The notes beneath the pieces were generated by a model, which was given only the letters and a program-made list of their open reading frames with translations, was not told the DNA's origin and searched no databases. A stretch of 13,581 nucleotides of DNA from Candidatus Eiseniibacteriota bacterium (GTDB taxonomy: Bacteria > Joyebacterota > Joyebacteria > Joyebacterales > Joyebacteraceae), in contig DAOWER010000224.1 in assembly GCA_030638405.1 (NCBI GenBank), positions 1 to 13,581 of the forward strand. Direction: 5' to 3'. Positions within the stretch are counted from its first letter, which is position 1. The number at the start of each line of letters is the position of its first letter. A program made the position numbers and the translations under genes. Positions 7,633 to 13,581 of this stretch are shown in pieces.

Positions 7633-9186
7633 TCACCGGTTCGCTTCACCCATCTCCATCAGTGCGTATGAGATGTGATCGAGCACGTCACCGGCGATCA
7701 TGCCGGCCTCACCGAGAGCCTCAGCCGCTAGGTCGCCCGCCAGCCCGTGGACGAAGGCGCCGAGAGCCGCCGCTTCCATCGCGGCGACGTGCTGTCCCAG
7801 AAACGCCGCAATGATGCCGGTCAGGACATCGCCGGTTCCGCCCGACGCAAGCCCGCTGTTCCCGGTGGGGTTCATGTAGAGTTCGCCCGATGGTGCAGCA
7901 ATGATGGACCCTGCGCCCTTGAGAACCACCATCGCGCGCGCCTTGGCGGCCACGTCCCGCGCGACCCCCTCGCGGTCCGCAAGCACCTCCCCCACCGTGC
8001 GTCCGGCCAACTTCGCCATCTCTCCGGGGTGCGGCGTCAGAACAACCGGCGCGTCGCCCGTCCTCTGTCCGACATCCTCCGGCGTGAGCGCGTTCAAGCC
8101 ATCCGCGTCGATCACGCACGGCACCCGCACCTCCGCCACGACGGACCTCACCAGCGACTGCGTCTCAGGGTCGCGTGAGATGCCGGGGCCGAGTGCTAAG
8201 GATTCCGCGTTCTCGAGCAGTTCGCGGATGTCCGGAAGGGACTCGGGTGAGAGCGACCGCGCTGCGGTCTCCGCGAGCGGCCTCGTGATGACCTCGGTGA
8301 GCTTAGTTTCCATGATGTCGTTGAGACTTGACGGCGCTCCCAGGTAGACGAGCCCCGCTCCGGTACGCAGCGAGGACGCTGCCGTCAGAGCTGCGGCGCC
8401 CGTGTAACCCACCGATCCAGCGAGGACGACGACCGTGCCGAAGGTTCCCTTGTGACCGTCGAACGGCCGCTCGGGCAGAAGCTCGGCCGCTTCCCGCATC
8501 GTCAGGATGTTGTCCCGCACTCCGACCTGCTCGATCGCCTCCTTCGGAACCCCGATGTCGACCACGTGCAGCTTCCCGACACAGGTGCGACCGTCACCGG
8601 CGTAGAATCCTCTCTTCGACAGGCCCATCGTGCACGTCCAGGCGGCCCTGACGCACTCGCCCTCCGCGATTCCCGTCGTGGCGTTCAGACCCGAGGGAAC
8701 GTCGACCGCCAGAACCGGGCGGCCGCAGACGTTCATCTGCCCAATCACCGTCCCGGAGAGCCCCCGTGGAACGCCGCTGAAGCCCGTGCCGAAGACGGCG
8801 TCCACGATGAAGTCGCTCTTCGCCAGCACCTCGACAAACCCGGCGACCGAACGGCCGTCGGAAAGCTCCACGACTGTCTCGCGTCCAAGCCGGTCGAGGT
8901 TCGTACGGGCGTCGCCGCTGACGTCGTCGCGGTGGCCCACCAGATAGATAGAGACCGTCGCCCCGAGCCTCTGAAGTTCCCGCGCGATGACGAACCCGTC
9001 TCCTCCGTTGTTCCCCTTCCCGCAGACGACCGTTACGGCACGACCCTTCTGAGGTCCGATCTCGCGTTCGATGAACCTCACTGTCCCCAGTCCTGCGTTC
9101 TCCATCAGCTTGAGCCCCGGGATTCCGAGATCATCGATGCACTCGGAATCGATGGCCCGCATGACGTCGGAAGTAACGAACTTCAT
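7633..9186 (-). CDS. nnrD: Bifunctional NAD(P)HX epimerase / ADP-dependent NAD(P)HX dehydratase
   Basis: This 517-residue fusion repairs damaged, hydrated NADH and NADPH. The N-terminal YjeF_N domain (about 1-215) epimerises R- and S-NAD(P)HX and shows GKGNNGGDG (56-64), DAVFGTGFSG (129-138) and DVPSGL (162-167). The C-terminal ribokinase-like dehydratase domain (about 235-510) shows HKGTFGTVVVLAGS (245-258), DADGLNAL (360-367), TPHPGEM (384-390), LKGAGS (422-427) and the catalytic-site stretch N-S-G-L-A-S-G-G-T-G-D-V-L (443-455). Length and domain order match E. coli YjeF/NnrED. The ATG at 9186 has AAGGA eight bases upstream. It follows acpS by 47 bp. AcpS and NnrD genes are often neighbours in bacteria, which supports both calls. 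Confidence 0.95.
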   Translation of the reverse strand: MKFVTSDVMRAIDSECIDDLGIPGLKLMENAGLGTVRFIEREIGPQKGRAVTVVCGKGNNGGDGFVIARELQRLGATVSIYLVGHRDDVSGDARTNLDRLGRETVVELSDGRSVAGFVEVLAKSDFIVDAVFGTGFSGVPRGLSGTVIGQMNVCGRPVLAVDVPSGLNATTGIAEGECVRAAWTCTMGLSKRGFYAGDGRTCVGKLHVVDIGVPKEAIEQVGVRDNILTMREAAELLPERPFDGHKGTFGTVVVLAGSVGYTGAAALTAASSLRTGAGLVYLGAPSSLNDIMETKLTEVITRPLAETAARSLSPESLPDIRELLENAESLALGPGISRDPETQSLVRSVVAEVRVPCVIDADGLNALTPEDVGQRTGDAPVVLTPHPGEMAKLAGRTVGEVLADREGVARDVAAKARAMVVLKGAGSIIAAPSGELYMNPTGNSGLASGGTGDVLTGIIAAFLGQHVAAMEAAALGAFVHGLAGDLAAEALGEAGMIAGDVLDHISYALMEMGEANR

Positions 9187-9233
9187 GGTGTCGGTCCTTT
9201 GTTGTGGGGCGGTCCTTCGCTGCGCGGCGGAGC

Positions 9234-9602
9234 TCAGTCCTCTATGACGACCACGGCGGCCGCACTGCGCCTGGAATGCGTCAGGCTGACGTGCACTCTC
9301 CCCTCACCGAGGAGTTCGACGCAACGGCCGTGGGTAACGACAGAGGGCGCGCCACTCTCCTCGTGGACGACCTCAACGTCGGTCCACCGTATGCCCGGAG
9401 CGAGCCCCGTGCGCAGGGCCTTCAAAAAGGCCTCCTTCGCCGCGAAGATAGCTGCGTAGGAGGCCATCCTGTCCTTGAATCTCTCGCAGTGCCCGATCTC
9501 ACGCTGCGTGAAGAGACGTTCGAGAAAACCGGGCCTTGATCTACCTACGATATCCGTGAAGTGATCGAGCTCAACGACGTCCGTCCCGATCGCCCGGATC
9601 AT
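9234..9602 (-). CDS. acpS: Holo-[acyl-carrier-protein] synthase
   Basis: AcpS transfers the 4'-phosphopantetheine arm of coenzyme A to a serine of acyl carrier protein, activating it for fatty acid synthesis. The 122 residues match the usual length of about 120-126. The metal- and CoA-binding residues are visible: Asp8 in IGTDVVELD and Glu57 in FAAKEAFLKA (53-62). The C-terminal strand H-V-S-L-T-H-S (about 103-109) is also conserved. The ATG at 9602 lies 10 bp after the HAD gene stop at 9613, so translation is probably coupled. Confidence 0.95.
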   Translation of the reverse strand: MIRAIGTDVVELDHFTDIVGRSRPGFLERLFTQREIGHCERFKDRMASYAAIFAAKEAFLKALRTGLAPGIRWTDVEVVHEESGAPSVVTHGRCVELLGEGRVHVSLTHSRRSAAAVVVIED

Positions 9603-9612
9603 GCGTCCCTCC

Positions 9613-10302
9613 CTACTTCTTCCCCTCCATCAACTTGTCGACTATGCCGACCAGCTGCGAGATGTCGTCAATCTCATAGTCGGCCCCGGACACCGCGGCG
9701 CCCGAGGTGTCGCCGTAGCGCGCGTAGACGGTCTTGATGCCCACGCCCGACCCTCCGACCATGTCGCGCTCGGGCCAGTCCCCGACCATGATGACCTCGT
9801 CGGGGCGCATGTCGAGAAGCTCGATCGCCCTTTTGAACGGGGCGGGATCCGGCTTCCGGACAGCCGTATCCTCGAACGTGATCACGTGGTCGAAGAAGTG
9901 GGGCAGCTGCAGGTAACAGAGCCGCGACCACGCCTGATAGCGAGGCGCGTCCGACAGCACGGCCAGCTTGAGGCCGCGCTTCGCGAGTGCGAGCAGGGTC
10001 TTCTTCACGTGAGGGTAGAGAACAAGAGTATACTCGCGGCCGCGGCGGTAACCGATGATGGCGGCGGTGTGAATCATCGGGTCGATCTCTCCGAACTCCT
10101 CTTCGAGGAATCGATCGAACACCCTCTGATCCTCTATGCCCTCGCGATCGTAGATGTCGAACAGCTTGTGCTTCGCGTCCTCCGCGGACATCCGGAGGCC
10201 GGCGTCGATCATCCCCTCTATCGCCGCATCGATCGAGACCTCCTTCATTCTCATGAAGTCGGTCAGCGTGTTGTCGAGGTCGAATATGACCGCTCGGAGC
10301 AT
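9613..10302 (-). CDS. HAD-superfamily hydrolase (phosphatase)
   Basis: This is a 229-residue cytoplasmic phosphatase of the haloacid dehalogenase superfamily, subclass I with an alpha-helical cap. The four motifs are present: DLDNT (8-12, with nucleophile Asp8 and acid/base Asp10), VLSDA (115-119), Lys150 in VRKPDP, and GDWPERD (174-180). The cap helices lie between residues 18 and 95. Related enzymes include phosphoglycolate phosphatase, pyrophosphatase PpaX and nucleotide-cleaning YjjG-like proteins; the substrate is not evident. The ATG at 10302 is chosen because GGAAGG stands four bases upstream and because it directly starts the first beta strand and motif I. The 61 codons upstream in the same frame are low-complexity and overlap the next gene. 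Confidence 0.9.
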   Translation of the reverse strand: MLRAVIFDLDNTLTDFMRMKEVSIDAAIEGMIDAGLRMSAEDAKHKLFDIYDREGIEDQRVFDRFLEEEFGEIDPMIHTAAIIGYRRGREYTLVLYPHVKKTLLALAKRGLKLAVLSDAPRYQAWSRLCYLQLPHFFDHVITFEDTAVRKPDPAPFKRAIELLDMRPDEVIMVGDWPERDMVGGSGVGIKTVYARYGDTSGAAVSGADYEIDDISQLVGIVDKLMEGKK

Positions 10303-10391
10303 ACTACCTTCCTGCGTCGAGGAACGAGCACGGGCGAAGCCTGGAATCTCAGAAGAAGCACCACCCCACCCAGCAACAGGGGTCCCGCGGC

Positions 10392-10583
10392 CTACTTGGC
10401 TGCCTCGTTGACCCTGGAGCCGCGGCTGATTTCGCCGTTGTCGATTCTCAAATGAAAACCACAACTCGGATTGGAGCACACCCATGCCTTGTAGGTAATC
10501 GCCGCCCCGTCTCGCCCGTAGTCCGAAAGCGGAATCAGGACTCCCTTCTCACACTGGCGGCATGCAGGAAACGTATTCGGCAT
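10392..10583 (-). CDS. Small zinc-ribbon protein, function unknown
   Basis: This 63-residue protein has two cysteine pairs, Cys8/Cys11 (C-R-Q-C) and Cys36/Cys41 (C-S-N-P-S-C-G-F). The arrangement is that of a zinc ribbon, with strands between them (V-L-I-P-L-S and Y-K-A-W-V-C). Such ribbons bind nucleic acid or protein partners, and no specific partner is visible. The ATG at 10583 is chosen because GGGAGGTG stands five bases upstream. A short inverted repeat, CTATA-TCG-TATAG (10601-10613), lies just ahead of the ribosome site. The gene sits between endonuclease V (66 bp upstream) and the HAD phosphatase (89 bp downstream). Confidence 0.75.
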   Translation of the reverse strand: MPNTFPACRQCEKGVLIPLSDYGRDGAAITYKAWVCSNPSCGFHLRIDNGEISRGSRVNEAAK

Positions 10584-10649
10584 CTCAACACCTCCCATCC
10601 CTATATCGTATAGCTCCACCCGTGCTCTCCTTGCTTTCTGGCTCTTCCG

Positions 10650-11324
10650 CTATCTGTCGCGCTTGGCGCGCGCCGCAGCGTGATGCGCCAGCCGGGTCGG
10701 CTCGGGCAGACGGTAGCCCCGTCCCGCCTCCAGAACCCACTTCACGGCGGTTTCGACCGTGATCCTGTGGCCGGGCGACACGAACAGCGGTTTGGTATTG
10801 TCCTTGGTCCGCAGCACGACACCGACCTTCTTCCTGTGCAGACTGAGGGTCCGCATCGCGCCGCGCTTCTGCTTCGGCTCCTTGAACTCACCCACGAGTC
10901 TGGACTTCGCGCAGCCTATGGAGGGCTTGTCCAGAAGGACGCCCATGTGCGCCGCCAGCCCCAGTCCGCGCGGATGGGCTATGCCCTGACCGTCGAACAT
11001 CACGAGGTCGGGCTCAAGTTTCAGTTTCTCGTAGGCTTGAAGCACCACGGGCCCCTCACGGAACGTGAGCAGTCCGGGCACATAGGGAAAGACGGGCTGC
11101 TGCGCGGCCGACGCAACCTCTACCGGCTCCATCGTCGCAGCATCGAGCACGACGATGGCCGCGTAGAGGAGGTCGCGCCCCCTCGCAAAGGCGACATCGA
11201 CGCCAGCAATGAGCGCCGGGTCGTCCGGATCGTCCTCAAAGAGCAGTTTTCGGGTCAGCTCCTCCTGGATCCGGAACGCATCCTGAACAGACACGACCCA
11301 AGGGTGAATTTCAGCCACCATCAT
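10650..11324 (-). CDS. nfi: Endonuclease V (deoxyinosine 3'-endonuclease)
   Basis: Endonuclease V nicks DNA one base 3' of deoxyinosine, starting repair of deaminated adenine. The 224 residues match E. coli Nfi (about 223). Catalytic and base-recognition motifs are present: Asp43 in AGVDVAF, the wedge Y-V-P-G-L-L-T-F-R-E (81-90, with Glu90), Asp111 in MFDGQGIAHPRG, A-A-H-M-G near 124-128, GCAKSRLVGE (137-146) and a late His pair in RLAHHAA. The ATG at 11324 is chosen because GGGAG is six bases upstream. The ATGs at 11330 and 11321 are alternatives. It is the first gene of the long - strand cluster, and a weak promoter lies directly upstream. Confidence 0.93.
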   Translation of the reverse strand: MMVAEIHPWVVSVQDAFRIQEELTRKLLFEDDPDDPALIAGVDVAFARGRDLLYAAIVVLDAATMEPVEVASAAQQPVFPYVPGLLTFREGPVVLQAYEKLKLEPDLVMFDGQGIAHPRGLGLAAHMGVLLDKPSIGCAKSRLVGEFKEPKQKRGAMRTLSLHRKKVGVVLRTKDNTKPLFVSPGHRITVETAVKWVLEAGRGYRLPEPTRLAHHAAARAKRDR

Positions 11325-11347
11325 CCGCATCTCCCAATCACAACACA

Positions 11348-11380
11348 AGATAGCCTATCTCAGGAATCGGTGGAAGTCAA
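11348..11380 (-). promoter_or_regulatory. Possible promoter of nfi with overlapping inverted repeat
   Basis: On the - strand TTGACT (11375-11380) is followed after 17 bp by TAGGCT (11352-11357), a good -35 with a weak -10 (three of six). A perfect inverted repeat, AGATAG-C-CTATCT (11348-11360), covers the -10, where a repressor would block transcription. The predicted start near 11345 leaves a 20-nt leader carrying the GGGAG ribosome site. The site lies in the divergent gap between nfi and the selenoprotein gene. Confidence 0.4.
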
Positions 11381-11484
11381 TTCGAAACTCATGGTAGTAT
11401 CCGCGCCATGCTATCAACAGAGGGCATCCGCGAAGGGGAAGACCCCCGGCGGAGAGCGTTGCGCCACGAGAAAGGGAGGGTCAC

Positions 11485-13116
11485 GTGAGACGAGGATTCT
11501 TGGTCACGTTTGGGGTCATCGTGGTCGTCGCCATTGCCGTGTTCATGTGGTGGCTGCCGGCCTACAAGGAGTCCGAACTCCAGAAGCAGATCGCCTCCAT
11601 CGAATCGATGGAGGACCTGACGGCCAAGAAGGAGGCCGCCCTTATCTTCCTGGTCGGACATCAGATGGCCGACCGGGAGATCCTTCTGAGGGCGCTCGAC
11701 GCGGCCGCCGATGAGTTCCGCAACTCCGACGACAAGGAACCGCTCCTCGCGCTCTACCAGGGGCTTTATGAACAGGACCTCACACCCTGGCTTCGCTACC
11801 GCATCATCTCCAGGCTCGACCGAGGGCTCATGGAGACGGGTTCCGAGGAGAACATCGCGAGAGCGGAGGTCCTGGCGCGCGAGATGATCGACGTCAACGA
11901 CGCGCCGATGGAGCCCTACCACTGGATCGTCTACTTCCACCAGCGGAGCGAGCTCACGGACCCCGAACTGATTCTTCAGGTCGCGCTGGCGGCCGAGAGG
12001 GCCACGGACAGGGACGACTACGGTATGTGGGGGTCGATGCTCGACATGGCATACAGGAGGCTCCTGACCCCCATCGTCGAGGAACAGGGTCTCGAGGAGG
12101 CGCTTTCCCGCTCGCAGCTGCTCGCGGAACAGACCGAGATCCCGATGGCCCTTGCGGCGCTCAACGCCGCCATCTACGACATCGCGATCTCGGAGAACGA
12201 GGGTCGGGCGATCGAGGCCGCCCAGGCCATGGCCGAGCTTGACGGGCTGACCGATTCCAACGTCATGAACCGCGTCGCCTACGATATGGCCGAGCGGGGC
12301 CTCGCCCCCGACGTCGCGGTAGCGCTCAGCAAGAAGGCCTTGGGGCTCGCGTCGTCGAGGTATGACAGCACGATGGTCCTCGACACGGTCGGATGGGCCC
12401 ACTACGCCGCCGGCGACTACGCGGAGGCAGCGGGGTATCTCGAAGCCTCGATCGACCTCATGGACGAGACGCTCACGTCGGACAACGAGACCGTGCAGCA
12501 CCTCCTGATGGCGTACGATTCGGGGAGCATGACCGACGAGGCCATCGAACTTCTCGCCATGGTCGCCGCGAGATCGGTCGACGCCGACGACCCGGCCCGC
12601 AGGAACCTCGCCGCGCTGCTCGTCCAGCGCGACGGAGACGCCTCCACCATGGAGGAGTTGATCGCCGGGCTGCGCTACGAGGGAGTGACGGCAGCACCGG
12701 CGTTCAGTCTTCAAGGCGCTGATGGTGCGATGGTCAGCCTGGACAGCTTCAGCGGAGATATCCTCGTCCTCAATTTCTGGTCGTATGGCTGAGGAGCGTG
12801 CCGCGTGGAGTTTCCACGCCTCGTTGAGCTTCACAACAAGTACGAGGGACTGGGAGTGCAGTTCATTTCGATCGACTCGGGTGAGGACAGCGCCAAAACT
12901 GCGAGCTTCCTAGAGGAGAACAACGCCAGGCACACCCTGCTGAGCGACACGGACGATAAGGTCTCCGACGCCTACAGGGTCTTCGCCATCCCGGTGACCG
13001 TCCTCATCGATCAGGAAGGCAGGGCCGTGTTCAGACACCTGGGCTACACGGACGAGATCGGGGACCGCCTCGACAAGGAGATAGAGACACTGATCGTCTG
13101 GAGAGACGCGGCCTAG
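11485..13116 (+). CDS. Membrane-anchored helical-repeat/TlpA-like thioredoxin selenoprotein (in-frame TGA = Sec436)
   Basis: I read one 543-residue protein across an in-frame TGA at 12790-12792. Residues 5-24 form a single N-terminal membrane anchor. About 28-400 is alpha-helical and TPR-like (for example A-H-Y-A-A-G-D-Y-A-E-A-A near 305-316). About 404-543 is a TlpA/AhpC-TSA-type thioredoxin domain: A-P-A-F-S-L, then LVLNFW (427-432), S-Y-G-U-G-A-C-R (433-440), F-P-R-L (443-446) and FAIPVTVLID (500-509, with cis-Pro503). In Cys relatives the motif reads W-x-x-x-C-x-x-C-R, so TGA replaces exactly the first, attacking Cys, giving U436-x-x-C439. Both halves share one frame with no indel, a SECIS-like hairpin follows, and other genes here use TGA as stop. 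A standard gene caller would split it at 12792. The thioredoxin domain probably faces the periplasm and reduces or exchanges disulfides; its partner is unknown. The GTG at 11485 follows AAAGGGAGGG. A point nonsense mutation is the alternative. Confidence 0.85.
12793..12822 (+). promoter_or_regulatory. Bacterial SECIS-like element
   Basis: Directly after the in-frame TGA, GCGTGG (12803-12808) pairs perfectly with CCACGC (12814-12819) around the five-base loop AGTTT. GAG (12794-12796) can extend the stem with CTC (12820-12822) across a one-sided bulge. The loop begins 16 nt after the TGA and has G as its second base. This agrees with the known bacterial SECIS rules: a small apical loop, a G in the first two loop bases, and about 16-37 nt from the UGA. 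In E. coli such a hairpin binds SelB with selenocysteinyl-tRNA. Confidence 0.72.
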
Positions 13117-13156
13117 AGCCCGCTCGGGCCGACAGCCGAAGCATCACCGGGCACCG

Positions 13157-13196
13157 AGCCCCGCGCGAGAATGACACTCGCGCGGGGTTCTTCTTG
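13157..13196 (+). terminator. Intrinsic terminator of the selenoprotein gene
   Basis: CCCCGCGCGAG (13159-13169) and CTCGCGCGGGG (13177-13187) form a perfect 11-bp GC-rich stem with a seven-base loop. It extends by a G-T and an A-T pair and is followed by TTCTTCTTG. It lies 40 bp after the stop at 13116. The position shows that transcription passes the in-frame TGA and ends after the thioredoxin domain. Confidence 0.8.
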
Positions 13197-13203
13197 CCTC
13201 CTC

Positions 13204-13232
13204 TTGACAGTTACTCTCTTCCCGGTTAAACT
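13204..13232 (+). promoter_or_regulatory. Sigma70-type promoter of the cysteine-rich small protein gene
   Basis: TTGACA (13204-13209, perfect -35) is followed after exactly 17 bp by TAAACT (13227-13232, four of six for -10). Transcription would start near 13239, leaving a leader of about 90 nt before the GTG at 13328. It begins directly after the terminator of the preceding gene, so the small gene is an independent unit. Confidence 0.7.
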
Positions 13233-13327
13233 TCGATAGGCGTCGAAGTGTCGAATCTGTGGTGCGTAGAAGTTGGCGCACAGAACCTGCAGAAGCGCCG
13301 GAATCTGTCCGAAAGGGGGTGAGGAAC

Positions 13328-13495
13328 GTGGACGAGAAGAAGTGCAAGGTCATCATCAAGTGCGCGTCCGGAGACGAGTGCCGCATTCCGGTCGAGAGCT
13401 GCTGCGAGGAGTCCGACGGCAGCAGGACCGTCGTCATCAGGTGCGGGACGAGTGATTCGGCAGAGGTGGACTGCTGCCCCGAGGAAGACAAGTAG
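13328..13495 (+). CDS. Cysteine-rich 55-aa protein, function unknown
   Basis: The protein has 55 residues with eight cysteines (6, 12, 18, 25, 26, 39, 49, 50), including two CC pairs. It also has many acidic residues and ends in P-E-E-D-K. There is no signal peptide or membrane segment. The pattern suggests metal binding or a redox-active mini-protein, but it matches no family I can name. The GTG at 13328 is chosen because AAAGGGGG lies about eight bases upstream. An in-frame GTG at 13319 is closer to that site than usual, and the longest frame begins at 13259 with residues that lack the Cys pattern. It has its own strong promoter and a GC-rich hairpin after the stop. The neighbour upstream is the selenoprotein, but no functional link is shown. 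Confidence 0.65.
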   Translation: MDEKKCKVIIKCASGDECRIPVESCCEESDGSRTVVIRCGTSDSAEVDCCPEEDK

Positions 13496-13505
13496 CTCCG
13501 TGGGT

Positions 13506-13542
13506 GGGGCGGGTCCCGAGCGTTGCGGGGTCCGCCCGCCCC
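13506..13542 (+). terminator. GC-rich hairpin after the cysteine-rich gene, possible terminator
   Basis: GGGGCGGG (13506-13513) pairs with CCCGCCCC (13535-13542), an 8-bp all-GC stem around a 21-base loop that can pair further inside (CCC with GGG). It begins 10 bp after the stop codon, as a terminator would, but no T-run follows. The last 39 bases of the window show nothing else. Confidence 0.4.
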
Positions 13543-13581
13543 GGATCACCGACCTGGTGCGGCTGGTGCCGAGCCCGGGAG

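Noticed and set aside
5276..7678. 800-codon open frame on the + strand.
   Set aside because: It lies antisense to thiL and the M20 gene, which have complete family motifs. Its composition (Arg, His, Asp, Val-rich) is typical of a GC-rich shadow frame.
8452..9459. 335-codon open frame on the + strand (also 2474-3508 and 10680-11714).
   Set aside because: All are antisense to well-supported genes and lack domains or ribosome sites.
11485..12792. Two separate genes (435-aa protein ending at TGA 12792 and a 103-aa protein from GTG 12805), or a pseudogene.
   Set aside because: Both parts are in the same frame with no indel, the thioredoxin motif continues seamlessly across the TGA, no ribosome site serves 12805, and a SECIS-like hairpin is present. 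A nonsense mutation cannot be excluded without relatives or selenium genes.
12790..12792. Genome-wide reassignment of TGA to an amino acid.
   Set aside because: At least six other genes in the window end naturally at TGA at the expected protein length.
11389..12834. 481-codon open frame on the - strand.
   Set aside because: Antisense to the selenoprotein gene, no recognisable domain, GC-shadow composition.
1..13581. tRNA, rRNA, CRISPR, transposon, phage or attachment-site signals.
   Set aside because: None was seen on reading both strands; no direct repeat arrays, transposase or integrase motifs were noticed.

Overview
This high-GC window most likely comes from an uncultured bacterium of the FCB-type candidate phyla. 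The evidence is a secreted C25 (gingipain-type) protease ending in a YPNPFNP / FlgD-type Ig domain, a style common in those lineages, and a TlpA-like thioredoxin that appears to be a selenoprotein. The lineage is an inference. TGA is an ordinary stop for at least six other genes here (for example at 375, 1202, 1613, 4311, 7633 and 9234), so the genetic code is not globally reassigned.

Layout. The left edge (1-1202, + strand) holds the 3' end of a threonyl-tRNA synthetase gene followed by a metallo-beta-lactamase-fold hydrolase. A gene-free convergent stretch (1203-1612) contains two adjacent strong hairpins. From 1613 to about 11324 everything is on the - strand. In transcription order the genes are endonuclease V, a 63-aa zinc-ribbon protein, a HAD phosphatase, AcpS, the bifunctional NAD(P)HX repair enzyme, a 66-aa membrane protein, an M20 amidohydrolase, ThiL, a secreted beta-helix protein, and finally the C25 protease. 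The first nine are closely spaced and look like one or two operons of metabolite/DNA repair and cofactor genes. The C25 gene has its own strong promoter and a leader containing an intrinsic-terminator-like hairpin.

The right end (11485-13495, + strand) carries the most interesting locus. Two open frames, 435 and 103 codons, lie in the same reading frame and are separated only by one TGA. That TGA sits exactly at the first Cys position of the CxxC motif of a TlpA/thioredoxin domain (W-S-Y-G-[TGA]-G-A-C-R), and a bacterial SECIS-like hairpin follows at the expected distance. I annotate this as one 543-residue membrane-anchored, helical-repeat plus thioredoxin selenoprotein (Sec436). It is followed by a clear intrinsic terminator, then by a strong sigma70-type promoter driving a 55-aa cysteine-rich protein of unknown function.

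No tRNA, rRNA, CRISPR array, insertion sequence or phage gene was recognised.
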